Assembly (NCBI GenBank): GCA_019057595.1
Contig: DXJI01000022.1
Location: 1 to 12,666, forward strand
Direction: 5' to 3'
Origin: Candidatus Thorarchaeota archaeon
GTDB lineage: Archaea; Asgardarchaeota; Thorarchaeia; Thorarchaeales; Thorarchaeaceae
DNA: 12,666 nt
Shown here: positions 1-8,104 of the stretch, one piece after another
Numbering within the stretch: the stretch's first letter is position 1
Layout: each line of letters starts with the position of its first letter
Translations under genes and position numbers: made by a program
Notes under the pieces: generated by a model
Told to the model about the DNA's origin: nothing
What the model saw: the letters and a program-made list of their open reading frames with translations, nothing else
Databases searched by the model: none

Positions 1-336
1 CTCGTAGTTGTTGAAGGAAAAAGGGATGTCACAGTCCTCAGGAATCTAGGTCTTGAGGCCCCGATAATAAAAACCCAGACCCAATTGCCTCGGTACAAAC
101 TGATGGAGAAGATCGTAGCAGAATCTGGTAAAGAAGGAAAGGTACTCGTTCTGACTGACTTTGATAAAAAGGGGAAGGAGATCTACAGGTTCATCGAGAA
201 GGAGCTCGAGCTCAGTGGTATCAAGAATCTAAAGAGAGAACGTCGTATGATTCGAAAATACATGGAGGACTGGACCACTATTGAGCAACTTGTCTCTTTG
301 TTCAAGAGGAGCGACTCGCCAGAAGCGAGTCTCTAG
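1..336 (+). CDS. Toprim-domain protein, 3' part of gene (5' end outside window)
   Basis: The frame is open from base 1 to a TAG at 334-336, giving 111 residues with no start in the window; a TTG at 85 is not a credible start because the domain is already under way. Residues 1-16 carry the Toprim nucleotidyl-transfer motif with its glutamate (VVVEGKRDV, E5). Residues 49-55 give the metal-binding pair VLTDFD (D53, D55). The Toprim fold binds Mg2+ in primases, topoisomerases and RNase M5-like nucleases. Little but a short basic tail follows the domain, so the protein is probably a small stand-alone Toprim protein like the archaeal UPF0292/RNase M5-like group. The substrate is unknown. The gene converges on the ABC operon, with only 11 bases between the two stop codons. 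The Toprim call is firm; the family within Toprim is an inference. Confidence 0.82.
   Translation, partial: LVVVEGKRDVTVLRNLGLEAPIIKTQTQLPRYKLMEKIVAESGKEGKVLVLTDFDKKGKEIYRFIEKELELSGIKNLKRERRMIRKYMEDWTTIEQLVSLFKRSDSPEASL
313..331. other. Perfect 7-bp inverted repeat at the end of the Toprim gene
   Basis: GACTCGC (313-319) and GCGAGTC (325-331) form a perfect 7-bp stem with a 5-base loop, inside the last codons of the Toprim gene and just before the convergent stop codons. No T-run follows on either strand, so it is not a classical intrinsic terminator. It could still be an mRNA 3'-end or stability element serving both converging transcripts. The repeat is seen directly; a function is inferred. 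Confidence 0.45.
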
Positions 337-347
337 CAACCTTGAAA

Positions 348-1379
348 CTATACTGTGACTTGACTTCCACAGTTGGAACAGATGAACTTGCCACCTGGTA
401 TCTCATGACCACAGACTCTACATTGACGTGTCTTCTTCTGACGCATTGCATCCACGACCTCTCCGGTCTGAGGCACAAGCGTGAATCTGTCGTCAGCATA
501 GCTAAGTCTGAACTCTCTCGGATTACCTGCAAGGTCTAGCAGGTCAGTAGGCATGGGCAACCTGTGCTTGTCGTCAAGCCTTACGATACGTGTGTCATCA
601 AGCATGTCCAAGTCGATTCCTGCTTGGTGAAATCCTGAGATGACTCCGTCACGGAGTTCCACTGTCACATCAGCCTTTGATGCCACTTGCTGACTGTGTG
701 TCACTATGAAGAACGATGTACCAATCGTCTCGTTAAGTTCTTGGAACAAATCCAAGATTCGCTCACCAGTCTCAGGATCTAGGTCGCCAGTCGGCTCGTC
801 ACACAAAACCAGCCCCTTCCCCTCGGTGTCGATGAGGTTTACAAGAGCACTCGCAATCGCGACCCGTGACTTCTCTCCACCGCTCAATGTGGTTGCACTG
901 TTCCGCTTGCGCTCCTCGAGACCCACCATCTTGATGAGTTTGTCGACCCGCTCCTTCCTGATCCTTCGTGGTACTCCAGCGATTCTTGCAGCCAGCTCGA
1001 TGTTCTGCCAAGCATTGAGATGAGGTAGTAGATTATTGAGCTGGAAGTGGAATCCTATGAAGTTGCGTCTTGCCTCGGTCAGAACCCTCTCATTCAACTT
1101 CGTAATGTCGGTCTTCAGGTTTGCCCAGAAGACCTTACCCACTGTGGCCTTAGTAATGCCACCAATGACGTTAATCAAAGTGGTTTTTCCAGAGCCACTG
1201 GGTCCTACAACAGCCATGATCTTTCCTTCGAGGATTTGAAGTGATACTCCACTGAGCGCAACGACTTCGAGCTCCTGAGCCTTGTAGATCTTGTAACAAT
1301 CATTAACGCTAACTACGACGTCATCAGGTAGCTCGCTGTATAGGTCAAGTTCCTCTTCTATTTCCATTGATGAATTCAT
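348..1379 (-). CDS. ABC transporter ATPase (LolD/MacB type) with C-terminal zinc ribbon
   Basis: A 343-residue nucleotide-binding subunit predicted to power the FtsX-type permeases encoded just upstream. Visible motifs are Walker A GPSGSGKTT (59-67), Q-loop FQ (Q113), signature LSGGEKSR (165-172), Walker B and D-loop VLCDEPTGDLD (191-201) and switch histidine H228. The ATPase core ends near residue 250. About 65 residues of unrecognised sequence follow, then a zinc ribbon CxxC-x10-CxxC (C320, C323, C334, C337), an unusual addition for an ABC ATPase of about 230 residues. The ATG at 1379 is chosen because GAGGTAG lies just upstream, overlapping the stop of the preceding permease gene; the open frame reaches 1460 but would overlap that gene. 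A second ATG four codons in is possible. This is the last gene of the operon. ATPase role certain; substrate unknown. Confidence 0.93.
   Translation of the reverse strand: MNSSMEIEEELDLYSELPDDVVVSVNDCYKIYKAQELEVVALSGVSLQILEGKIMAVVGPSGSGKTTLINVIGGITKATVGKVFWANLKTDITKLNERVLTEARRNFIGFHFQLNNLLPHLNAWQNIELAARIAGVPRRIRKERVDKLIKMVGLEERKRNSATTLSGGEKSRVAIASALVNLIDTEGKGLVLCDEPTGDLDPETGERILDLFQELNETIGTSFFIVTHSQQVASKADVTVELRDGVISGFHQAGIDLDMLDDTRIVRLDDKHRLPMPTDLLDLAGNPREFRLSYADDRFTLVPQTGEVVDAMRQKKTRQCRVCGHEIPGGKFICSNCGSQVTV
776..806 (-). repeat. 31-base exact repeat (copy 1), Walker B codons of the zinc-ribbon ATPase
   Basis: This 31-base stretch is identical to 7442-7472 and in the same orientation. On the minus strand it encodes LCDEPTGDLD plus one further base. 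All ten codons match, including Leu written once as TTG and once as CTA, while flanking codons differ. See the finding on gene conversion. Confidence 0.9.
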
Positions 1380-1384
1380 TATTA

Positions 1385-1391
1385 CTACCTC
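1385..1391 (-). promoter_or_regulatory. Shine-Dalgarno site for the zinc-ribbon ATPase
   Basis: On the minus strand GAGGTAG lies 5 bases before the ATG at 1379 and overlaps the TGA stop of the upstream permease gene. This decides the start codon and suggests translational coupling. A 13-base stretch covering the stop and the core of this site (1387-1399) is repeated exactly at 4309-4321. Confidence 0.7.
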
Positions 1392-4302
1392 ACATATTTC
1401 TGAGAACTTCTGCAGGGTCAGTATTCCCTGCTCTACGTGCTGGGAAGTAACACGCAGCAATCATAACTACACACTCTACAACCACAGTCAGAAGCATGAC
1501 TGATAGAGGGTAGGTGAACAACCTTGGAAGTATTGGCCACACTGACGAGATTCCAAAGGTGAGCAATGTCATCGAGTAACCAAATAGTAGCCCCAGACCC
1601 AAGCTCATGACAACAGCTGCCATCACACTACCGGCAAACTCACCAAATACTAGAGATATCACCTGTCGTTTTGTACCACCAACCGCACGAAATAGTGCAT
1701 ATTCTGGCTCTCGTTCAAGGACCGCTGAGCCCAGGAATAATACAATCGAAGCGATGCCCATTCCTGCACAGGCGATGAAACTGATCATTGTGAGACCCTC
1801 TAATCCAGCCAAGAAGAGACCGGTCACACTATTAGCACTGAACTCCATAGTTTCAGGCGTGTAGTATTCAATCCATTGATCTTCTTCCAAGAATTCTAGG
1901 AGAGTTGTTATCTCTTCGGTTGATGTTGTATCAACGAGAAACAGATCGGCTACGTCGAAGCCAGAGTGAACTGAGAGGAAATCGATGTTGGCAAATGCAA
2001 AACCTCCTCTTCCAGGTTGGAAACCAAAGTATGCACCGAAAGGTACACCCTCAAGGTCGCGAGTAGAAGCCATTCCGAAACCGGGTGCACTTACCATCAC
2101 TCCAACAATCTCGAAGCTCTCTTCCATTCTAGTATCAATTGATGTAGGAATCGAGATATCGACTGAATCTCCAATACTTACATTCCATTCAGTAGCATAG
2201 AACCGACTGATGATGATACCATTGGGTGTATTCTGAAGAGCCGCTAAAACGGTCTCATAGGTAGCACCCACGAAGCTTGTTTCCTTGAAGATACCCATCT
2301 CCGAATACGTTGTGGCTTCCAATCCCTCAAGATAGAAACCTTCGTTTTCCATATAGGACAGTAGTTCGAGTACAGGAGTCACTGCTTCCACTCCAGGAAA
2401 ACTCGCTAGTGTGTCAGTCCAGTTGAGAAATTCGTCGTAGACCTCAATCCTCAAATCAACACCAAGTGCGTAAGTTGCCTCGTTTTCAAGAGTGTCCTGA
2501 AAACTCGCTGTTTGAATTAACATCATAGATGTTGTTGTCAATGTCATGGTCAAAATGACAAGGAGTGGGATGAACTGACCTTTTCGTCTCCTAAGACTTT
2601 GTGTCATATACAATTTCTTTTCTCCCACCAGGCCACCTACTTTCTCTGATACACTTGCTGTGACCAACCGCATGGCTCTAGAGCCGAGATATGAGGCTGC
2701 AAAAAGCAACATTGCACCCACAAGTATCTGTATTAGAGCCACCTGACCAACAGGGTTGATCAGAATGGGCATTAAGAGAAGTACTGAAAGCGTGCCACCT
2801 AAAGCAACCACGTAGTACCAGATGTTCACTTCTTCTGGTATCTCATAGGTCATCCTTGTTGTGGGTTGACCAATTTCAGTTACATCTATTCTTCGTGCGA
2901 CATGAACCAAATATGCTGCTGGCAGGAATAGAGCGATAGCAGCCGCAAGTGCCAAAGAGTTGCCAGGTATCAGTAGTTTGTCCAGATACAGATTATACTG
3001 TACTGGATCAAATGACAAAAGGCCAGTGGAAGACCCCATGAGTGGAGCCAATAGTGTGGCCAATAGTATTCCTAAAGCATAACCCGTAATCGTAAGTATC
3101 AATGATTCGTAAATGAAGGCTGAAAAGATCTGATTGAATGATGCTCCCTTAGCCCTGAGTGCACTGACCTCGCCCTTCTTCTCTGCGACGGACGTTTCGG
3201 ATGTAAACAGTGTCAGCATCAGACTCATGATCATAATAGGTATCGCCAGCATAATGAGCACTTGACCGGAGAAATATGTGGAGATATGCAACTGGAGATC
3301 ATCAAGGAATTCTGAACCGACTATGTCAAGAACAGCATTGGTCTCTTGAATCTGGGTCTTCAAAGATAATAAGTTGAATGCGGCATTTGCAGGTCCAGCC
3401 GCAATGAGGCCGCTTGTGGAACCATGGAAGAACTCAGTGGGCGAGAAATATCCATTGTTGGTGATTTTCTCAATCGTTTCTTGGTCAAGGGATTCTTCAA
3501 GAATCAGAACGGAATCACGTAGTCCTAAGACAGCGGTCTCACCTTGTGCAGCATCCCAATTGGGACGAATGACTCCAGGATAAGATTGACTCAGAACCGA
3601 CCAAGTCACAACATCATAAATGCCTGCTACTGTAAAGTTCTGTGAAATAAGACGATCTAGTGGAAGCGGGTCAAAGGGAATTCTGGGGTCTGGAACATAA
3701 TAGTTACGGAGAATATCCATGCTGATTTCAGAACCTATTTCGATTCTGTAGCCGTTTACTTGTTCTGCCGTGTCGATGAACCATTGTGAGACCAATATCT
3801 GGTCGGGCCCAATGGAATAGTTACCAGTCCATTCTAGTTCTGTGGACCAGTCATCAAGGATCTCGTTGTTGACAACAATGACGCGTCCATCTTTGATTCC
3901 ATCAAGATACACCATATCGGTAGGTCGGTATTCATCCCACTCCGTCGTCACATTAGCTATTCTTAGAATGCCTACTGTACTTGGAGTCATGTGAGCATAT
4001 TCAATGAAGGGGCTGTCTACCATCCAATCTTCAATTGCTAAAAGATCGTCAAAATTACGGTCTTCACCAGGGTCGATTACACTAAACTGGTAGGGGTTGT
4101 TATTGAGGAAATCCTCAACTGCTAATCGAGTACCTGTATTGGTCCACGCAAACACTGTTGTTGGAATTGCAACTGTGATCGCAAGAATGATTGCGATTCC
4201 AATGTTACGTACTCGATGGGTTCTCAGCGATGAGAGCGCGTGACCCATAGCCCAAAGTCGATTGCCCTTCAAGATGCCTTTCTGTTTCTTTCTTCGCGCC
4301 AC
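1390..4302 (-). CDS. Large FtsX/MacB-type ABC permease (10 predicted TM helices), second of a pair
   Basis: A 970-residue membrane subunit. A basic N-terminus (MARRKKQK) precedes TM1 (about 33-53). An extracytoplasmic domain follows (54-345), then the first FtsX helices (346-366, 395-420, 447-468) and two linker helices (493-513, 520-538). TM7 (577-597), a second outer domain (598-832) and the second FtsX block (833-860, 885-912, 932-953) complete it. This duplicated plan resembles YbbP-type permeases. Coupling segments RAKGASFNQI (383-392) and RAVGGTKRQV (872-881) should contact the ATPases. The C-terminus TDPAEVLRNM nearly matches the paralogue encoded upstream; LGLRDSV (259-265) and SAPGFG (738-743) are also shared with it. 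Start is a GTG at 4302, preceded by TGAGGTGAG overlapping the previous stop. These transporters usually move lipids, lipoproteins or peptides, or transmit force across the membrane; the substrate here is unknown. Confidence 0.93.
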   Translation of the reverse strand: MARRKKQKGILKGNRLWAMGHALSSLRTHRVRNIGIAIILAITVAIPTTVFAWTNTGTRLAVEDFLNNNPYQFSVIDPGEDRNFDDLLAIEDWMVDSPFIEYAHMTPSTVGILRIANVTTEWDEYRPTDMVYLDGIKDGRVIVVNNEILDDWSTELEWTGNYSIGPDQILVSQWFIDTAEQVNGYRIEIGSEISMDILRNYYVPDPRIPFDPLPLDRLISQNFTVAGIYDVVTWSVLSQSYPGVIRPNWDAAQGETAVLGLRDSVLILEESLDQETIEKITNNGYFSPTEFFHGSTSGLIAAGPANAAFNLLSLKTQIQETNAVLDIVGSEFLDDLQLHISTYFSGQVLIMLAIPIMIMSLMLTLFTSETSVAEKKGEVSALRAKGASFNQIFSAFIYESLILTITGYALGILLATLLAPLMGSSTGLLSFDPVQYNLYLDKLLIPGNSLALAAAIALFLPAAYLVHVARRIDVTEIGQPTTRMTYEIPEEVNIWYYVVALGGTLSVLLLMPILINPVGQVALIQILVGAMLLFAASYLGSRAMRLVTASVSEKVGGLVGEKKLYMTQSLRRRKGQFIPLLVILTMTLTTTSMMLIQTASFQDTLENEATYALGVDLRIEVYDEFLNWTDTLASFPGVEAVTPVLELLSYMENEGFYLEGLEATTYSEMGIFKETSFVGATYETVLAALQNTPNGIIISRFYATEWNVSIGDSVDISIPTSIDTRMEESFEIVGVMVSAPGFGMASTRDLEGVPFGAYFGFQPGRGGFAFANIDFLSVHSGFDVADLFLVDTTSTEEITTLLEFLEEDQWIEYYTPETMEFSANSVTGLFLAGLEGLTMISFIACAGMGIASIVLFLGSAVLEREPEYALFRAVGGTKRQVISLVFGEFAGSVMAAVVMSLGLGLLFGYSMTLLTFGISSVWPILPRLFTYPLSVMLLTVVVECVVMIAACYFPARRAGNTDPAEVLRNM

Positions 4303-4305
4303 ATT

Positions 4306-4314
4306 CTCACCTCA
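4306..4314 (-). promoter_or_regulatory. Shine-Dalgarno site for the second permease gene
   Basis: On the minus strand TGAGGTGAG begins with the TGA stop of the first permease and ends 3 bases before the GTG start at 4302. The overlap with the stop suggests coupled translation and supports a GTG start. Confidence 0.65.
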
Positions 4315-7203
4315 CATATTTCGTAGAACCACAGCTGGGTCCGTGTTTGCCGCTTCTCGCGCTGGCAGATAAGATCCAATCACCATCGTAAGGATTTCTA
4401 AGAAGAGCACTACAGAGAGGAATCCGATTGGAAATGAGATGGTGGATGCTAGGACCCTTGAGAATGGACTCATATTGTTGAGTAAGAAACCCATTACGAA
4501 TCCAAAAACAGCTCCCAGGATTAAGCTTAGTACCAGTGATGCGAAGACGACACCTGAGAACTCAGAAAACACCATACTTACAACCTGACGTTTAGATCCT
4601 CCAATTGCACGCATCACGGCATACTCTTTCCGACGTTCTCGCACCACTGAACCAAGTGAAATCGTTAGTGCAAAGATACTAAGTATTAGCGACATGAGGA
4701 AACCAATAGAGAATAGCCCCTCCACAGTGTTGAGGAAAAGTGCTGTGAAGAGTGAATGTGTCTTTAGATCAAATTCGGTTGGAATGTTCGGAAAAACATC
4801 AGGTATGGTCTGCATATCCTCAAGAACTCGTGTTTTGTTGGCATCATCAGCCAAATCTCCGAGAAAGAGATCAACTGTCTGAAGTTCTGTTTCATATGAC
4901 ACATATTCAAGATTAGCGATAACAAAGCCGGAATACGCAGCCTGATAACCGAACCCAGATCCAATAGTGGATGGGGGCATTTCTGCCAATGCAGCGTATC
5001 CAAAACCTGGTGCACTGTGCATCGTTGCAATTATAGTGAAAGTGACATGTTGAGTTGTCGCTACACCTGACATTTCCATTGTCAAATTGTCCCCGACGGT
5101 TTTGTCCAGTCGAGATGCGAGAAATTCGCTGACAATTATGCCATCAGGCACGGCATCTAATTCCATGAGTACAGTCGCTGCATCCGAATCTGGAAAACTC
5201 GATTGATCGAAGTGTCCAATCTCTGCATATTCATCAGGGTACAATGCTTCAACCGTAATTTCTTCAGTTCCCAACCTAGCCCAAGTTCTGAGAACAGGTG
5301 TGACATGTTCAATACCATCGATTGAAGTCAATGTATCATTGAAATCTAGTTCTCGTTCAGTACAATCAATGCGAATATCTGCTCCCAAGGCGTAATCGAC
5401 TTCTCGAGAGAGATCAACTTTCAGACTCTCAGATTGAACAGAAAATGCAATGGTCGATGACATCGTGAGTGCGAGAACCACCATGAGTGGAATGATACGT
5501 CCTTTGCGCATTCTTAGATAGCCTGCAGAGATGCGGTTTTTCTGACCTAGAACAAAAGAGAGTTTGTCCGAAAGTCTGGCAAGCCCCACCCGCGAAATTC
5601 TGGATCCGTTATAGGCTATGAAGAACCACGCAGCTGTACCGAGTGAAATCTCAAAGAGGAAGAGAAAGGAATTCTTCGGAAGCAAGTACATCATGAGGAC
5701 AACCAGTATCAGAAGCACAATCGAAGCTCCAATGGTAAATCCATGAGACTCAACTTGCTCAGTTGGGTTCTCTGTGAATTCCATCAAAGTGAGTCCAATC
5801 TCTGTTGATGCAGCTTTCCTTCCAAGATAGAGGATGAACAACATACTGGGTAGAACAGTCAATCCAATGGATCGAAGAAGTGTACCTGGTGAAATCACTG
5901 TCTGTGACAAATAGTATGAGTACACGCTCCAATCAAAGGACATAAAGCTTAAGCTTGAAGGAATCAATGGAGCAAAGAAGACACTGAATATGATACCAAA
6001 AACAACAGCCAGAGACCCGATTATTGTGGCCTCCCATAGAAAGATGCTCGATACTTGGGAATATGTTGCACCTTTTGAACGCACTATACCAACTTCTACG
6101 GTTCTAGGAGCCATGAAAGTATCAGCAGCAAAGACTGAGAAGAATAGAGCAAGAAGGATGATTGGAAGAGCCAGGATAGAGAGCGAGAGTGTTTCCACAT
6201 AGGTGTTGACTGAAGCTTGCATATTCAGTATGTTTTCAATCCCACTCCATTCGATATCGAAACGCTCATCTACTCTGTCAGCAAGACCAAAGAGATTGAA
6301 CCCTATGTTCTCAGGGCCTGAAGCCGCTAATGCACTTGCTGAGATCCTGATCAATGTCGATGGTTGGAAATAGTTATCTTCTGAGAGTGAATTTGAGGGA
6401 ATCGAATTCTCCAGAATCATCACACTGTCGCGTAAACCAAGAACGGGATAGCGAATATTCGTACTATTCAAATTTGCACGGTACATTGTAGGAAGTGCTT
6501 TCTCAAGCAAGGAATCAGGCGACTTGGGATTGTAAATACCAACAATCCTCAGTTCAGTGAGGCTATACCTTCCAAGATTCACAAGCGGTACTTCATGATT
6601 TGTTGTCACTTCAGTAAGAAGTTCGATATCAATTGTGTCATTGATTTGTGGTTCATAATCGTAGACCGACTCGTAATAATATATGAAATTGCTTGAAACC
6701 GCTATTTCTCCTTCTCCCAGCTGGAAACTACCCTGTATCCAAAACTCCTGTTCTGTCAACTGGAGAAATTCATTATCAACAAAGACAACCCTGCAGTCTT
6801 TCATACCATCGCTGTAGACTTCGCCATCAATTTCATAGAGGGTAGTATTGCTTAGCTCAGTCCCCCATACAATCCCGACAGTTGAGTTCACTCTGTATGT
6901 CTGTTCTACGAAGGAATCTTGTTGCACGTATTCATCTGCAAGACTCAACTCTTCTAGATCGCCGAAGCTTGCAGACAGCTGAATTTGAAATGAGTTTTCT
7001 TCTAGGTACTCATAGATGCTCACATAGACACCAGTGTCGCCCCAGACCATTGTTGAGGCGAAAAGGCTGATACCCAGACTTAGAGTGAGTGCCAGACTGA
7101 GTGCTCGAAAAGGATTGGCTCGTAAAGAACTGAGTGCGTAAGAAAGACCGTAGGCCTTATTGCCTTGTTTTTGGATTTTTCTTGTTTTCCTTTTTGCACC
7201 CAC
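4312..7203 (-). CDS. Large FtsX/MacB-type ABC permease (10 predicted TM helices), first of a pair
   Basis: A 963-residue paralogue of the permease encoded downstream, with the same plan. Numbering from the longer 966-residue reading: basic N-terminus (KRKTRKIQKQ), TM1 about 36-56, outer domain 57-341, FtsX helices 342-363, 392-416 and 444-464, linker helices 492-511 and 516-534, TM7 573-592, second outer domain 593-834, final helices 835-857, 885-911 and 928-949. Shared landmarks are ALSSLR before TM1, LGLRDSV (258-264), SAPGFG (733-738), RAIGGSKRQV (868-877) and the TDPAVVLRNM end. The start is ambiguous. A GTG at 7212 overlaps the upstream stop as GTGA, but the GTG at 7203 has GGAG six bases upstream and is preferred. 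The outer domains have diverged much more than the helices, so the two permeases probably form a heterodimer rather than being redundant copies. Confidence 0.92.
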   Translation of the reverse strand: MGAKRKTRKIQKQGNKAYGLSYALSSLRANPFRALSLALTLSLGISLFASTMVWGDTGVYVSIYEYLEENSFQIQLSASFGDLEELSLADEYVQQDSFVEQTYRVNSTVGIVWGTELSNTTLYEIDGEVYSDGMKDCRVVFVDNEFLQLTEQEFWIQGSFQLGEGEIAVSSNFIYYYESVYDYEPQINDTIDIELLTEVTTNHEVPLVNLGRYSLTELRIVGIYNPKSPDSLLEKALPTMYRANLNSTNIRYPVLGLRDSVMILENSIPSNSLSEDNYFQPSTLIRISASALAASGPENIGFNLFGLADRVDERFDIEWSGIENILNMQASVNTYVETLSLSILALPIILLALFFSVFAADTFMAPRTVEVGIVRSKGATYSQVSSIFLWEATIIGSLAVVFGIIFSVFFAPLIPSSLSFMSFDWSVYSYYLSQTVISPGTLLRSIGLTVLPSMLFILYLGRKAASTEIGLTLMEFTENPTEQVESHGFTIGASIVLLILVVLMMYLLPKNSFLFLFEISLGTAAWFFIAYNGSRISRVGLARLSDKLSFVLGQKNRISAGYLRMRKGRIIPLMVVLALTMSSTIAFSVQSESLKVDLSREVDYALGADIRIDCTERELDFNDTLTSIDGIEHVTPVLRTWARLGTEEITVEALYPDEYAEIGHFDQSSFPDSDAATVLMELDAVPDGIIVSEFLASRLDKTVGDNLTMEMSGVATTQHVTFTIIATMHSAPGFGYAALAEMPPSTIGSGFGYQAAYSGFVIANLEYVSYETELQTVDLFLGDLADDANKTRVLEDMQTIPDVFPNIPTEFDLKTHSLFTALFLNTVEGLFSIGFLMSLILSIFALTISLGSVVRERRKEYAVMRAIGGSKRQVVSMVFSEFSGVVFASLVLSLILGAVFGFVMGFLLNNMSPFSRVLASTISFPIGFLSVVLFLEILTMVIGSYLPAREAANTDPAVVLRNM

Positions 7204-7208
7204 ACAGA

Positions 7209-7982
7209 TCACTCCGGAGTAGCTGTCTCACGGGGAGTGCCGTTCTTCTTTGTCGCTACATCAACTCGGCTGGCCTTGAAGAATTCTCCAACAAGCTCTT
7301 CAACAAGAACGCCATCACGGAGTAGCAGAATCCTATCGGCCATCCTTGCGGTCTCAGGATCGTGTGTTGCAGCAATCACTGCACGATTCTGGTTCTTTGC
7401 AAGGTCTCTCATTAGCTGGATTATCTCTCCACCGGTCTTGTGATCTAGGTCGCCAGTCGGCTCGTCACACAATAACACAGCAGGGTCATTGGCAAGAGCT
7501 CGTGCTAGTGCAACGCGAGAACGCATTCCTCCGGAGAGTTCATGAGGCATATGTTGCGCCCTGTGTTCCACAAAGACTGTCTCTAACAGCTTCATAGCTC
7601 TATTCCTGCGTTCCTCTTCAGGGACATCATCAAGGAGCATTGGCACTTCTACATTCTCAATTGCTGTAAAGATAGGGAGCAGATGCTGGTCTTGGAAAAG
7701 AACTCCAATCTTGTGTCGTCGAACCATTGACATCTTCTCATCATTGAGTTGTGTGATATCTTCACCGTCAATGAGAATTGTTCCAGATGTTGGCTGATCA
7801 AGTCCGCCTATAAGATTGAGAAGAGTGGTCTTGCCAGAACCGGAGGCTCCAACGATAGCCACAAACTCACCACGGTCTACGCTTAGATTTGTACCTTGCA
7901 GGACCTTGATGACACGTGAGCCATCTTGGAACTCACGACGAACATCTATGCAGTCCACTGCAACCTGTTTTGTGCCAGCCAA
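7209..7982 (-). CDS. ABC transporter ATPase, LolD/MacB type (first gene of the operon)
   Basis: A 257-residue ATPase of the LolD/FtsE/MacB group. Walker A is GASGSGKT (45-52), Q-loop FQDQHLLP (Q97), signature LSGGMRSR (149-156), Walker B with D-loop LLCDEPTGDLD (170-180) and H-loop ATHD (H207). Length is usual for the family, with a short charged, probably disordered tail after about 235. The start is a TTG at 7982 with GGTGA about 9 bases upstream; a GTG eight codons in is the alternative. It leads the operon, so ATPase levels are set by the promoter in 7983-8104. It pairs with one or both large permeases. With the zinc-ribbon ATPase at the other end, a heterodimeric ATPase pair is the natural reading. 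Ten Walker B codons are identical base for base in the two ATPase genes. Confidence 0.94.
   Translation of the reverse strand: MAGTKQVAVDCIDVRREFQDGSRVIKVLQGTNLSVDRGEFVAIVGASGSGKTTLLNLIGGLDQPTSGTILIDGEDITQLNDEKMSMVRRHKIGVLFQDQHLLPIFTAIENVEVPMLLDDVPEEERRNRAMKLLETVFVEHRAQHMPHELSGGMRSRVALARALANDPAVLLCDEPTGDLDHKTGGEIIQLMRDLAKNQNRAVIAATHDPETARMADRILLLRDGVLVEELVGEFFKASRVDVATKKNGTPRETATPE
7442..7472 (-). repeat. 31-base exact repeat (copy 2), Walker B codons of the first ATPase
   Basis: Second copy of the 31-base identity at 776-806, about 6.7 kb away as a direct repeat. The rest of the two ATPase genes, including the Walker A codons, is clearly diverged at the nucleotide level. Confidence 0.9.
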
Positions 7983-8020
7983 TGTGTGAATTCACCAACT
8001 TCGAAATTTGTATGCCCTCG

Positions 8021-8035
8021 TTTTAAGCCTCTCCC
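8021..8035 (-). promoter_or_regulatory. Putative archaeal promoter of the ABC operon (TATA box with BRE)
   Basis: On the minus strand a TATA-like CTTAAAA (8027-8021) is preceded by a purine-rich BRE-like GGGAGAGG. Transcription would start about 25 bases downstream near 7998, giving a leader of roughly 16 bases that still contains GGTGA ahead of the TTG start. Inferred from pattern and spacing only. Confidence 0.5.
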
Positions 8036-8078
8036 TTCCAGCAGATATTTCCCCAATCTTCCGACAAAGCGAAATTCC

Positions 8079-8086
8079 CTTATGCA
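8079..8086 (+). promoter_or_regulatory. Putative TATA box of the mobB-ogg operon
   Basis: CTTATGCA lies about 23 bases before the ATG at 8105. That spacing predicts a leaderless or nearly leaderless transcript, and no Shine-Dalgarno sequence is visible before this ATG. It is a weak match to the consensus. Confidence 0.35.
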
Positions 8087-8104
8087 AGAGTATGAGAAAT
8101 CCAC

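Noticed and set aside
302..532. Open frames of 60-105 codons opposite or out of phase with the ABC genes (for example 302-532, 706-1023, 1607-1864, 5990-6202)
   Set aside because: They lie wholly within strongly supported genes, show no domain, and have compositions expected of shadow frames.
1380..1460. Longer ATPase reading from 1460, adding 27 N-terminal residues
   Set aside because: It would overlap the end of the upstream permease gene by about 70 bases; the ATG at 1379 has a good Shine-Dalgarno site and the added residues look like out-of-frame permease sequence.
1390..7203. Recent tandem duplication of the permease genes
   Set aside because: The proteins share plan and motifs but most residues and nearly all nucleotides differ, so the duplication is old.
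7983..8104. Possible RNA gene or riboswitch between the divergent ABC and mobB operons
   Set aside because: Only about 120 bases, with no stable fold I can see; TATA-like boxes for both directions account for it.
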